Source: Alphaproteobacteria bacterium
Lineage (GTDB): Bacteria; Pseudomonadota; Alphaproteobacteria; JABAAW01; JAHZMA01
NCBI GenBank assembly: GCA_022599575.1
Contig: JAHZMA010000079.1
Coordinates: 1-52,449, forward strand
Length of the DNA: 52,449 nt
Reading direction: 5' to 3'
The notes beneath the pieces are model-generated. The model saw nothing but the letters and a program-made list of their open reading frames with translations, was not told where the DNA came from and did not search any database. Both the position numbers and the translations under genes were made by a program. The number at the start of each line of letters is the position of its first letter. Within the stretch, counting starts at the first letter, position 1. This document shows, one piece after another, positions 1-7,945 of the stretch.

Positions 1-413
1 AGGCATATCATAAGGATTATGGTGGTAAGTCGCATTTGCGTCATTCTTTCGGATATACAGTTGGTGATGTTTGGGACGATATTCATCGGGTGCGCCATGC
101 GGGCAAACGTATAGAGAATCATCCTTGTCAGTTGCCAGTGCATCTTATTGAAAGAATTATCCTTATGTCCACTGATGCGAATGATGTTTTTGTTGATTTA
201 TTTGCTGGCGGTGGCGCAGGCGGCGTTGCCGCTAAACAACTTGGCAGAGGGTATTTGGGTGCAGATATTGATAAAAAATATGTCGCGCTTTCTAATGAAA
301 AAATAGAGGAAACTCAAATACGAAAATTCAACAATCATTTTGTATCAATCCATTTGAATAAGCCAGTTTCGGTGCGCGATATTGATATTAAAAATGGAGT
401 TTTTGATGGTTGA
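1..413 (+). CDS. DNA methyltransferase, C-terminal part (cut by window start)
   Basis: The reading frame is open from the first bases of the window and ends at TGA 411-413, so only about the last 137 residues are visible. It reads as the C-terminal end of a beta-class DNA amino-methyltransferase (N6-adenine or N4-cytosine). A motif X-like stretch HPCQLPVHLIERII is followed by the AdoMet-binding motif I, DLFAGGGAGG, and then YLGADIDKKYV. In beta-class enzymes the catalytic DPPY/SPPY motif lies N-terminal to this and would be outside the window. The stop codon overlaps the start of the next gene, a likely restriction endonuclease, so the two are probably co-transcribed as a type II restriction-modification pair. 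Target base and recognition site cannot be read from this fragment. Confidence 0.85.
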   Translation, partial: AYHKDYGGKSHLRHSFGYTVGDVWDDIHRVRHAGKRIENHPCQLPVHLIERIILMSTDANDVFVDLFAGGGAGGVAAKQLGRGYLGADIDKKYVALSNEKIEETQIRKFNNHFVSIHLNKPVSVRDIDIKNGVFDG

Positions 414-1275
414 TTTAGATATCAATAGAATGCAGGTTTTTGTTAATTTTCCTGAAGTTGAAGATAGAATGCGCCTTGAAATAAATCAGCGTGTGCAAGG
501 GATATTACTGACTGAGGCAAAGAATGGTGAACGTCCTGCTTATGATGTTATAATTGATTATTTGTGTCATGAAAAATGGGAGGCAAGATTGACGAGTCTT
601 ATTGGCTTGTCAGGTGGTTCTTTAGAGCGTTTAAAACGTGTTGCGCGCGCAATATTTGCCAAACAATCATGGCCTAATTTACAAAAAGATGAAGAAGCAC
701 GAAAGCTGATTGCCAAATTTTTAACAAATCCCGATGATTTTGCCGATAAGATTCCTGAATTTATCAGAAGATGTTTTTATTTAAGAGACGGTTGGGTAAA
801 ATCCCTTCGTGATGAGAAACAGGTGACGGCACTTGTTATTGATTCCTTGAAATCGCTTTATTCGGTTGAATGTGGTTTTGCACAAGAGAGACTTATTGTA
901 TCGGAAGTAACGGCATTAGGATTAAATTATGAAAAAGGAAGCGTTGAAATTGTCAATAACAAAGAGGTTGATGTGGCTATCCCTTCGATAAAAAATCCAA
1001 GAATTTTAATTATGTCTTCTTACCAATTAACAACGGCATCAATGCAATCATCGCGTGCCAATGAACAAGCTTTGATGTATGATGATATTGCGAGGCACAA
1101 TCGGCGTCACCCTGATAGCAAGCCTATTTTATTATGGAATGTTGTAGATGGTGGCGGTTGGTTAGAACGCAAGAATGATTTACGAAAAATGCTTATAAAT
1201 GCAGATTCTAATTTTTGTCATGCTGATATTGCAGAGGGATTTTTTAGCGATGCGCTTAAAAAATGTCTAAAATAA
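406..1275 (+). CDS. probable type II restriction endonuclease
   Basis: This is a 289-residue protein. The ATG at 406 is preferred because GGAG (396-399) lies 6 bases upstream and the start overlaps the preceding methyltransferase stop. I do not recognise the family with certainty. The role is inferred from position between two DNA methyltransferases and from general features of PD-(D/E)xK endonucleases: a helical N-terminal half, then an acidic beta-strand KEVDVAIP (961-984) followed by a hydrophobic strand RILIMSSY, and late in the protein a segment DGGGWLERKNDLRKML (about 1147-1194). That type of GGW...R..L element is common after the catalytic core in DpnII-like and related enzymes. The usual catalytic lysine after the second acidic position is not obvious (MSS where ExK is expected), so the active-site assignment is uncertain. 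It should cleave the site protected by the flanking methyltransferases. Confidence 0.6.
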   Translation: MVDLDINRMQVFVNFPEVEDRMRLEINQRVQGILLTEAKNGERPAYDVIIDYLCHEKWEARLTSLIGLSGGSLERLKRVARAIFAKQSWPNLQKDEEARKLIAKFLTNPDDFADKIPEFIRRCFYLRDGWVKSLRDEKQVTALVIDSLKSLYSVECGFAQERLIVSEVTALGLNYEKGSVEIVNNKEVDVAIPSIKNPRILIMSSYQLTTASMQSSRANEQALMYDDIARHNRRHPDSKPILLWNVVDGGGWLERKNDLRKMLINADSNFCHADIAEGFFSDALKKCLK

Positions 1276-1278
1276 AGC

Positions 1279-1303
1279 ATCACACATTAAATCTAAAATG
1301 GGT
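1279..1303 (+). repeat. 25-bp direct repeat, left copy (duplicate of ychF 3' end)
   Basis: The 25 bases here, starting ATCACACATTAA and ending AAAATGGGT, are identical to 2759-2783. The right copy is the last codons of ychF on the minus strand (residues THFRFNV plus stop). This left copy lies in the gap between the endonuclease gene and the second methyltransferase gene and has no coding role. The pair flanks exactly the second methyltransferase, as expected for insertion with target duplication or recombination at the ychF end. Confidence 0.9.
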
Positions 1304-1322
1304 TATTTGATGGAGAATTTTA

Positions 1323-2759
1323 ATGCTGAATATTGAAAATCGCACTATTTTTTGCCGTGATAATATTGATATATTGCAAGGCATCAATAGTGATTGTATT
1401 GATTTGATTTATCTTGACCCGCCTTTTAATAAAGATAAAAAATTCACAGCGCCAATAGGTAGCTCAGCAGAGGGTGCAGGTTTTAAGGATTATTTTAGGG
1501 AAGAAGATGTGAAAGATGAATGGTTGCAAACCATCAGCGAAGATAATCCTGAACTGTATAATTTCTTAAATGGTGTAAAGCTTATCAGCACCAACAAATA
1601 TTACCTTTATAATTTTTGTTATCTGGCTTATATGGCAATTAGATTGCTAGAAATGCACCGCATCTTAAAACAAACAGGTTGCATCTATTTGCATTGCGAT
1701 TCTACCATGAGCCATTATCTAAAATTATTATTGGATATTATTTTTGGAGAAAAAAACTTCAAAAATGAAATCACATGGAAGAGAACTTCTGCCCATAATG
1801 ATGGTATGAAATTTGGTAGAATTACAGATTCAATTTTTTATTATCAAAAATCGGATATTCATAAATTTAAGAATGTTTTTATGCCGCGCGATGATGCTTT
1901 GGGTTATTTTCCTTATGGTGAAGAAAAAACAGGCAGAAATTATAGGTTAGAAAAAATAGATGGCAAAGGCAAACAAAATACAAGAATGGTTTTGGGGCAT
2001 AAAGTTACCTCGCCTATTGGCAGAATGTTTTGGTCGCAAGAAAAAATCAATGAAGCTGAATCTCAAAATAAAATTATATATGACCCTGCAAAACACACAA
2101 AACCATATATTAAAAAATATATGGATGAAGATGAGGGCAATCAAATTCAAGATTTATGGGTGGATATTTCAACCAACACCATGAAAGACAATGAAAAAAC
2201 GAAATACCCTACGCAAAAACCGCTTGCGTTGCTAGAACGTATCATTAAAGCATCAAGCAATGAGGGTGATATTGTGTTAGACCCATTTTGTGGTTGTGCA
2301 ACAACATGCGTTGCGGCAGAAAAATTAAATCGGCAATGGATAGGTATAGATGTATCGCATAAGGCTTATGAACTCGTTAAAGAGCGACTTGCCAAAGAAA
2401 TAGAATGGTTGGATTCGTTATTTCATGAAAATTTAATAAATTATACGACTACCCCTCCTAAACGCACCGATGCAGGAGCCAATGATGCATTGCAAAAATA
2501 TGTGTATGTGATTTCGCATAAGCAATATCAGGGGGAGTATAAGGTGGGTATTGCAAAAAATGTTAAAGCGCGACTGAGTAGCTATCAAACAGGTGACCCT
2601 AATCGTGATTATCAATTAGAATATAGCTTGCACACAAAGCATTTTCGTGCGATTGAACAATATATTCATGAAAAATACGATAATAAGCATGAATGGGTGA
2701 GTGGAAAACTTGCTGATATTGTGGCGGATATTGAAGCATATCCTAATAATGCAGATTAA
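1323..2759 (+). CDS. beta-class DNA methyltransferase fused to a C-terminal GIY-YIG/T5orf172-like domain
   Basis: The protein has 478 residues. ATG 1323 has GGAG at 1312-1315 with a 7-base spacer. Catalytic motif IV is DLIYLDPPF (DPPF 32-35), which suggests N6-adenine methylation. A long target-recognition region follows, then motif X KYPTQKP (294-300) and AdoMet motif I LDPFCGCATT (around 320-328), the order typical of beta-class and Mod-like enzymes. After a short linker, residues 393-478 form a separate domain that begins YVYVI, then YKVGIA, then KARLSSYQTGDP, and later EQYIHEKY. This is the pattern of T5orf172/MUG113 domains in the GIY-YIG nuclease superfamily, with the two tyrosine strands, the helix arginine and a glutamate present. 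Whether the tail cuts DNA or only binds it is unknown. The gene is AT-rich and bracketed by a 25-bp duplication of the ychF 3' end, so it looks acquired. Confidence 0.88.
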   Translation: MLNIENRTIFCRDNIDILQGINSDCIDLIYLDPPFNKDKKFTAPIGSSAEGAGFKDYFREEDVKDEWLQTISEDNPELYNFLNGVKLISTNKYYLYNFCYLAYMAIRLLEMHRILKQTGCIYLHCDSTMSHYLKLLLDIIFGEKNFKNEITWKRTSAHNDGMKFGRITDSIFYYQKSDIHKFKNVFMPRDDALGYFPYGEEKTGRNYRLEKIDGKGKQNTRMVLGHKVTSPIGRMFWSQEKINEAESQNKIIYDPAKHTKPYIKKYMDEDEGNQIQDLWVDISTNTMKDNEKTKYPTQKPLALLERIIKASSNEGDIVLDPFCGCATTCVAAEKLNRQWIGIDVSHKAYELVKERLAKEIEWLDSLFHENLINYTTTPPKRTDAGANDALQKYVYVISHKQYQGEYKVGIAKNVKARLSSYQTGDPNRDYQLEYSLHTKHFRAIEQYIHEKYDNKHEWVSGKLADIVADIEAYPNNAD

Positions 2760-2783
2760 TCACACATTAAATCTAAAATGGGT
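2759..2783 (-). repeat. 25-bp direct repeat, right copy (authentic ychF 3' end)
   Basis: This is identical to 1279-1303. It contains the final codons and stop of ychF on the minus strand and abuts the TAA of the second methyltransferase gene (2757-2759). Because ychF reads through it normally, this copy is presumably the original target and the other the duplicate. Confidence 0.9.
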
Positions 2784-3854
2784 AATATCGGCGTCTTGCA
2801 TGATATAATCACGGCCTTCAATTCGTAGCTTGCCATTTTCTTTGGCGTGTTTTTCGCCGCCTTGCAGATAATCATCATAGCTGATAATTTCGGCACTGAT
2901 AAAACCACGCGCAAAATCACTATGAATAACCCCTGCCGCATCGGGTGCAGATGTGCCTTTGGTGATATGCCATGCCCTCGCTTCTTTCGGTCCAGCAGTA
3001 AAATAGGTGATAAGATTCAACAATTCCGCAGCCCCTTGAATGATGCGCTTGAGTGATGTTTCTTTCAAGCCTAATGTTTCCAGAAAATCTTGCTGTTCAT
3101 CTTCGGGCAGGGCGATAAGCTCCGCCTCAATCGCTGCCGATACCAGCAATGCCTGACTGCCTTCTTGTTTGGCATGTTCGAACACCGCCTTTGAATGATG
3201 ATTACCGCTTACCACCGAATCCTCATCAACATTGGCGATATATAAAATCGGCTTATGGCTTAACATATGTAGAGATTTCAGCATGATTAGCTCATCAGCA
3301 TCAAAATCGTGATTTTTTAACATTGTGCCTGCTTCTAGCAAGGGGATGATTTTTTCAACAAAGGCAAGCTGATTGCGGGCATCTTTATCGCCACTGCGCG
3401 ACACTTTTACCAACCGTTCGCGTTGTTTTTCTAAACTTGCCAAATCGGCAAGCATTAATTCGGTTGCAATAATTTCGGCATCGCGCAAAGGGTCGGCACT
3501 GCCTTCAACATGGGTGATATTGCTATCATCAAAACAGCGTAACAGATGGATAATTGCATCAACTTCGCGGATATGCGCTAAAAATTGATTGCCCAAACCT
3601 TCGCCTTTTGATGCCCCGCGTACTAGCCCAGCAATATCAATGATTTCTAACACAGCAGGAATGGTTTCAGCTGAATTGGCTAAAGCGGCGATTTTATCAA
3701 GACGCGGGTCAGCAACTGGCACCCGCCCGATATTGGGTTCGATGGTGCAGAAAGGGTAATTTGCCGATTCCGCATGTGCCTGTTGCGATAACGCATTATA
3801 TAAGGTTGATTTACCGACATTGGGCAAGCCGACAATTCCGCAATTTAGTCCCAT
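2760..3854 (-). CDS. ychF: redox-regulated ATPase/GTPase YchF (Obg family)
   Basis: The protein has 364 residues, the normal length for the family. It starts MGLNCGIVGLPNVGKST with P-loop G9-S16 (GLPNVGKS). The switch and DxxG region is IIDIAGLVRGASKGEGLG. The nucleotide-specificity loop is NVDED instead of NKxD, characteristic of YchF, which prefers ATP. A coiled-coil insert lies mid-protein, and the C-terminal TGS domain (about 280-363) contains LITYFTAG and the GVIHSDF signature. The protein binds ribosomes and is linked to translation and oxidative-stress control. It lies 35 bp downstream of gmk on the same strand. No strong Shine-Dalgarno is seen; instead a 15-bp tandem duplication precedes the ATG. 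Its 3' end is the apparent target of the insertion carrying the neighbouring methyltransferase. Confidence 0.97.
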   Translation of the reverse strand: MGLNCGIVGLPNVGKSTLYNALSQQAHAESANYPFCTIEPNIGRVPVADPRLDKIAALANSAETIPAVLEIIDIAGLVRGASKGEGLGNQFLAHIREVDAIIHLLRCFDDSNITHVEGSADPLRDAEIIATELMLADLASLEKQRERLVKVSRSGDKDARNQLAFVEKIIPLLEAGTMLKNHDFDADELIMLKSLHMLSHKPILYIANVDEDSVVSGNHHSKAVFEHAKQEGSQALLVSAAIEAELIALPEDEQQDFLETLGLKETSLKRIIQGAAELLNLITYFTAGPKEARAWHITKGTSAPDAAGVIHSDFARGFISAEIISYDDYLQGGEKHAKENGKLRIEGRDYIMQDADITHFRFNV

Positions 3855-3855
3855 A

Positions 3856-3885
3856 TTTTTATCTTTCGGGTTTTTATCTTTTGGG
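3856..3885 (-). repeat. two tandem 15-bp copies upstream of ychF
   Basis: On the plus strand, TTTTTATCTTTCGGG (3856-3870) is followed directly by TTTTTATCTTTTGGG (3871-3885), one mismatch. The pair fills most of the 35-bp gap between the gmk stop and the ychF start. It is one of several short tandem duplications at gene edges in this window. Confidence 0.85.
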
Positions 3886-3889
3886 TTTG

Positions 3890-4606
3890 CTAAATGCTAA
3901 TGTTTTTGACAAAAGCGGCAAGCTGTTTATAGCGGATACGCTTGGTGCGTTCGGCAGTTAAAATCGCTTCTAATTGCGCCAATGAATGGTTGAGGTCATC
4001 ATTGATAATAATATAATCATATTCTTGATAATGGCTGAGTTCAGCAGGGGCTTGCGCCATACGATAGGCAATAGCCTCATCACTATCAGCAGCACGCTCT
4101 TTAAGCCTTGCTTGCAATGCCATTTTGCTGGGCGGTAGAATAAAAACAGTAACGGGCGGATTATTAGCATTTTCTGTTAGCTGCTGTGTGCCATTCCAAT
4201 CAATATCAAACATCACATCATGCCCATTATCCAGCGTTTGTTCAATCTGTTTGCGCGGTGTGCCATAGCGGTGCTTAAACACGGTGGCATATTCCAGAAA
4301 TTCATCATTATCAATCATGGTTTGAAATTTTTCATCACTCACAAAATGATAATGCACCCCTTCAATTTCATTGCTTCGTGGCTTACGGGTGGTTACCGAT
4401 ACTGATAATTTAAGGTCGGGGTGATTTTGAAATAAAGCACGGCTTAAGGTGGTTTTACCCGCCCCTGATGGCGATGATATCACGAGCATTAAACCATCAC
4501 GTTGGGGCGTTATGTTATCATGATGGGGGGTAATGCCGTTACTTTGAGGCATAATATCATTATATTGACGTATGACGCCATTATGTTGGGGCAAGATACT
4601 GTTCAT
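3890..4606 (-). CDS. gmk: guanylate kinase with a repetitive N-terminal extension
   Basis: Guanylate kinase phosphorylates GMP (and dGMP) to GDP using ATP. The core begins at about residue 40: LVISSPSGAGKTT contains the P-loop (46-53). It is followed by SVSVTTRKPRSNEIEGVHYHFVS (GMP-binding), then EYATVFKHRYGTP, and DIDWNGTQQL. From Met40 (4489) the length is about 199 residues, close to the usual 200-210. The first 39 residues are unusual. They are five heptads of the type I-x-P-Q-x-x-G encoded by five imperfect 21-bp tandem repeats (4494-4598). Either translation starts at 4606 and adds a low-complexity tail, or it starts at Met40 and the repeats are leader. No convincing ribosome binding site settles this. 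It lies between rsmB and ychF in a closely spaced same-strand group. Confidence 0.95.
   Translation of the reverse strand: MNSILPQHNGVIRQYNDIMPQSNGITPHHDNITPQRDGLMLVISSPSGAGKTTLSRALFQNHPDLKLSVSVTTRKPRSNEIEGVHYHFVSDEKFQTMIDNDEFLEYATVFKHRYGTPRKQIEQTLDNGHDVMFDIDWNGTQQLTENANNPPVTVFILPPSKMALQARLKERAADSDEAIAYRMAQAPAELSHYQEYDYIIINDDLNHSLAQLEAILTAERTKRIRYKQLAAFVKNISI
4494..4598 (-). repeat. five imperfect 21-bp tandem repeats at the gmk 5' end
   Basis: The units on the plus strand are 4494-4514, 4515-4535, 4536-4556, 4557-4577 and 4578-4598, each 21 bp. Read on the minus strand they encode five heptads (ILPQHNG, VIRQYND, IMPQSNG, ITPHHDN, ITPQRDG). The reading frame is kept because the period is a multiple of three. 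Confidence 0.85.
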
Positions 4607-4644
4607 AATATTATATTATGCTGATTTTTATGGTTTTGTCAATA

Positions 4645-5958
4645 TTATTGTGAGCGTTTATAAAGCCGTGCGATAAAAAAACCATCCATTGCCACGTGAT
4701 AATAGGGCATTAACCGCAATGTGCTTTTATCAATTTTATGATTAGTTTTAGGCTTTTTAGGCACAAAATCAGGCAATTCAGTGGGCGCGATGAAAGAAAG
4801 TTCGGCATCTTCATTGGCTTGCAAAAAATTCGTGATAATATCAATCCCTTCTTCGGGTTCTAAGGAGCAAACTGCATAAATCATCATGCCACTTGGTTTC
4901 AACCATTGCCATGCTTGGGTGAGCATTAATTTTTGCGTTTGCGCGCATAGTGTAATATCTTTATTGCTTCGTGTTAGCAGAATATCGGGATTATGGCGTA
5001 ATGTGCCAAGTGCGGTGCAGGGGGCATCTAGCAAAATCGCATCATAAAGCATATCAGTTTGATAGGTTAACATATCGGCAATGATAGGGGTGTTTTCAAG
5101 TTTCAACCGCGTAAAATTTTCTTGCAGACGTTGCATACGTTTTTCTTTATTATCAAGCACAGTCAGCTTTGCCTGTTTATTGGCAAGGTAAGCTGCTTTA
5201 CCACCGGGGGCGGCACATAAATCAAGGATATTTTTACCGCTAACATTGCCTAGCAAATGCGCAGCAAGGTAAGAGCTAATATTCTGCACCCACCACTCGC
5301 CTTTATCGTAACCATCAAGCGCGCTAATTTTACCATCAAAATCTAGCATTAATGTATCGGCAAATAGATGGCTTGCTTGCTTGCCCGCTTGTTGAAAAAC
5401 CTCGCACCATTGTTGCGGATTTTGTTTGACTGTAATTCCCAGCTTTGGCGTTTGCATCACGCTATTAATCATTTGCTGATAATCATCAGGAGCAAAGTTT
5501 TTGCGCCATCTTTTATCAAGCCAATCGGGTAGGGGTGAGAAGTTTGCGATTTTTTTCTGCCATTGTTGGCGGTTATTGCTTACCTCACGCAAAATGGCAT
5601 TGATGAAACCCGTGACTTGCGGAGATGCTCCTTTTTTTTTGGCAAGCTGGGTATAGCTATTCACCACTGCGAAATCCTGCTTTTCAAGTATCAGCAACTC
5701 ATACAGACCCGCCAATAGCAATGTGTGATAAAAATGCAATGTGGGCGGACGTTTGGCAAGCAATTTAAGGGTGCTTTGTAGCGGGTAATAATGGCGTAAT
5801 ATGCCTTTATAGAGTAAATGCGTGAAATTTCTATCACGCTCACTCATATGTTCGGTATTCCAAGCGGGCTGCTTCTTATCGCCAATAAGCGCGACAATAT
5901 GACGCACAGCAATCAGACGTGGTGATGGGTGATGGTTTTCGGAGGTGGGCTTTTTCAT
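4645..5958 (-). CDS. rsmB: 16S rRNA (cytosine-967-C5)-methyltransferase RsmB
   Basis: This 437-residue protein carries the two-domain RsmB layout. An N-terminal NusB-like helical RNA-binding domain (about 10-145: PRLIAVRHIV..., MSERDRNFTHLLYKGILR) is followed by a Rossmann methyltransferase domain. AdoMet motif I is ILDLCAAPGGKAAYLA. The DAPCTALGTLRHNPD motif carries the conserved PC cysteine, and YAVCSLEPEEG carries the catalytic cysteine, as in Fmu/Sun/RsmB proteins. It modifies C967 of 16S rRNA before 30S assembly. It is the first gene of the rsmB-gmk-ychF minus-strand group, 38 bp before gmk. The flagellar operon upstream is separated from it by a hairpin terminator, so it probably has its own promoter in the AT-rich 5960-6010 stretch. 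No strong Shine-Dalgarno is visible. Confidence 0.95.
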   Translation of the reverse strand: MKKPTSENHHPSPRLIAVRHIVALIGDKKQPAWNTEHMSERDRNFTHLLYKGILRHYYPLQSTLKLLAKRPPTLHFYHTLLLAGLYELLILEKQDFAVVNSYTQLAKKKGASPQVTGFINAILREVSNNRQQWQKKIANFSPLPDWLDKRWRKNFAPDDYQQMINSVMQTPKLGITVKQNPQQWCEVFQQAGKQASHLFADTLMLDFDGKISALDGYDKGEWWVQNISSYLAAHLLGNVSGKNILDLCAAPGGKAAYLANKQAKLTVLDNKEKRMQRLQENFTRLKLENTPIIADMLTYQTDMLYDAILLDAPCTALGTLRHNPDILLTRSNKDITLCAQTQKLMLTQAWQWLKPSGMMIYAVCSLEPEEGIDIITNFLQANEDAELSFIAPTELPDFVPKKPKTNHKIDKSTLRLMPYYHVAMDGFFIARLYKRSQ

Positions 5959-6013
5959 TGTAATGTAAGATAATAAAATTACCGATAAAAAGAAACATAA
6001 ATTATATGCGTTC

Positions 6014-6051
6014 CATAAAAAAATCCCTTCCTTATTAAAAACAAGGAAGGG
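6014..6051 (-). terminator. Rho-independent terminator of the flgFGAH operon
   Basis: CCCTTCCTT (6025-6033) and AAGGAAGGG (6043-6051) form a perfect 9-bp stem with a 9-base loop. Read on the minus strand, the stem is followed by a run of T (complement of 6018-6023). It lies about 70 bp after the flgH stop and before rsmB. Confidence 0.85.
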
Positions 6052-6091
6052 AGAAGTTGCTACAGAGAGATTTTATTAAATTCTTTAGAAA

Positions 6092-6136
6092 GACAATTAA
6101 AAAAAGGCAATTAAAAAAGGCAATTAGAATGGCAAT
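6092..6136 (-). repeat. short tandem repeats across the flgH stop codon
   Basis: Four units begin GACAAT/GGCAAT at 6092, 6106, 6119 and 6131 (spacings 14, 13 and 12), the first three continuing with TTAAAAA or TTAGAA. The flgH stop (6124-6126) lies in the third unit, so the stop region has been duplicated downstream. Confidence 0.75.
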
Positions 6137-6903
6137 AGAATATCAGCAATTTGCGTGCCGTAACGGGGCTGTTGCACCCTAGTAAGTTGCCCTTGGCCGC
6201 CGTAGGCAACACGTGCTTCAGCTATTTTTTCATATGTGATGCTATTACTGGTGCTAATATCTTCTGGGCGGATAATACCAGCAACATGCAATTCGCGCAC
6301 TTCGCTATTGACACGCATTTCTTGACGTCCATAAATCACCATATTACCATTGGGTAGCATTTGCGTTACCACAGCGGCAACTTGCATTTGAATACGCTCG
6401 TCACGTGCGATTGACCCCGACCCACGATGCTGGGCATCGCTTTGGGTATCCAGTAAATTATTAAGGTCTGGCGTGCCCGGTAAAATTCTGCCCAATGTTG
6501 CGCCAAAACCAGCTAATGCACCAACATCAACATCGTTTTCGCTTTCGCGCCTCTGTTGCGTTTCGTTGTTTAATTGCGCGCTATCTTGCACATCAACCAT
6601 TACGGTGACAATATCACCCACTTGCGATGCGCGTAAATCTTTGAAGAAACCATTTGAGCCAGGTTGCCATAGTGAATTATCGCGTGGCGAGAAATTTTGC
6701 GGACTTGGCATGGGCATTGTAATGCGCCCTGGATGTTCATCAGCTGGGTTGCTGATTGCTGATAATTCTGGCGTTTCGCCCACATGGGCAAGGTCGCTAA
6801 CCCCACAACCACTCAGCATCACAAGAGAGGATATCGCTATCACCATCGCTAAATTTTTGGTTTTGATGCATGGCTTGTTACCAATGATAAATGACCTGTT
6901 CAT
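6124..6903 (-). CDS. flgH: flagellar L-ring lipoprotein FlgH
   Basis: This 259-residue protein forms the outer-membrane L-ring of the flagellar basal body. The N-terminus is a lipoprotein signal peptide: a basic region, the hydrophobic stretch AMVIAISSLVM, and lipobox LSGC with lipidated Cys33. Typical FlgH segments follow: SLWQPGSNGFFKDLRASQVGDIVTVMV, then the beta-rich core, VAAVVTQMLPNGNMVIYGRQEMRVNSEVRELHVAGIIRPEDI, and the C-terminal VAYGGQGQ. ATG 6903 has AAAGGA with a 7-base spacer. It follows flgA by 11 bp and is the last gene of flgF-flgG-flgA-flgH. The P-ring gene flgI is not in the window. Slightly longer than the usual 220-250 residues, mainly at the N-terminus. Confidence 0.97.
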   Translation of the reverse strand: MNRSFIIGNKPCIKTKNLAMVIAISSLVMLSGCGVSDLAHVGETPELSAISNPADEHPGRITMPMPSPQNFSPRDNSLWQPGSNGFFKDLRASQVGDIVTVMVDVQDSAQLNNETQQRRESENDVDVGALAGFGATLGRILPGTPDLNNLLDTQSDAQHRGSGSIARDERIQMQVAAVVTQMLPNGNMVIYGRQEMRVNSEVRELHVAGIIRPEDISTSNSITYEKIAEARVAYGGQGQLTRVQQPRYGTQIADILLPF

Positions 6904-6914
6904 AATTTTTTCCT

Positions 6915-7931
6915 TTAATTGATGGCTTTGGACTGGTTAGTTTTGGTGAGTGAGTTTGCTATTGTTGGTTTATTTGTAGATATGCTGATTTGCACAGTTT
7001 CGGCACTCACAACCTTACCTTCTACCACAATGCCGCTGGTAACATTCTTGATACTGATAATATCGCCCATCGCCCCATCTTGTAATGCAATACCAGTAGC
7101 GGTGATTTTGATTGTTTTGGTTGCCAGCACCATATTAACTTGTTGCTTTTTCTTTACCAATAAAGGCATTTGAAAATCACGAAACTGTAAGTTAGAATTT
7201 GCTCTGATATGGCGTTTTGTTTCCATACCAATAATATCGCCAGCAATGGTGATGATGCCATCATGAAGATTTTTGATATTCTCAAATCGGTGAATCACAT
7301 CGCGCTCGCCGATGATTGTACCACGTTGCACTGAATTCATTAAGGTGGGAAGTTTTTTCTTTAACACTACCACACCGCTAAATTTAAGCCCATTATTGTA
7401 AGCTTTTCCATTAACTGATACGATGATTTCGCCTTGAAAATTACCAGTAGTGTCGGCATAGCTAAAATTTTCAATGTTATATTTAATATCGCCTTGTTTG
7501 GGCAGTGTAATTTCTTGCTTTGATAGGCGTACTTTAATATCAATATCATCATATTGCTTTGTTTCGGCTTTCATCACGCGTCCGCGCACCAATGTTTCTA
7601 TTTCTTGCCTGTCAATATTGCGTCCAGCACGTGTGACATAAATGCCTTTTAATTGTTCATCATCATACGAATCAACATGATGCTTGTTAACAATTTCTTG
7701 CAAATCATTGCGGTTGAGATAATAACTTTTGCCGGGTGCGGGTGCAGGGCGCACCACAATGCTTTTATCATCGATATTAGGAAAAATATCACGCAACATC
7801 AGATAGTCTTCATCTATTACCACATCACGATTGCTTGATTGTTCTAAATTATTTGCCACCACTGTTAGGGGGGTAAGCCCCCCTAACAGTAACGCAATCG
7901 CCATTATAATTTTTTTATTCATAACAATCAT
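6915..7931 (-). CDS. flgA: flagellar P-ring assembly chaperone FlgA
   Basis: FlgA is a periplasmic chaperone needed for FlgI P-ring assembly. This 338-residue protein has an N-terminal signal peptide (KKIIMAIALLLGGLTPLTVVA) and an N-terminal beta region with RPAPAPGKSYYLNRNDL. The C-terminal SAF-like domain carries VQRGTIIGERDVI, IIGMETKRHIRANSNLQFRDF, VNMVLATKTIKITATGIALQDGAMGDIISIKN and VVEGKVVSAETVQI, all characteristic of FlgA. The start is either Met1 (7931) or Met4 (7922); the latter has AGGA 8 bases upstream. It lies 14 bp after flgG and 11 bp before flgH, consistent with one operon. Confidence 0.96.
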   Translation of the reverse strand: MIVMNKKIIMAIALLLGGLTPLTVVANNLEQSSNRDVVIDEDYLMLRDIFPNIDDKSIVVRPAPAPGKSYYLNRNDLQEIVNKHHVDSYDDEQLKGIYVTRAGRNIDRQEIETLVRGRVMKAETKQYDDIDIKVRLSKQEITLPKQGDIKYNIENFSYADTTGNFQGEIIVSVNGKAYNNGLKFSGVVVLKKKLPTLMNSVQRGTIIGERDVIHRFENIKNLHDGIITIAGDIIGMETKRHIRANSNLQFRDFQMPLLVKKKQQVNMVLATKTIKITATGIALQDGAMGDIISIKNVTSGIVVEGKVVSAETVQISISTNKPTIANSLTKTNQSKAIN

Positions 7932-7945
7932 CCTATATAATCCTA

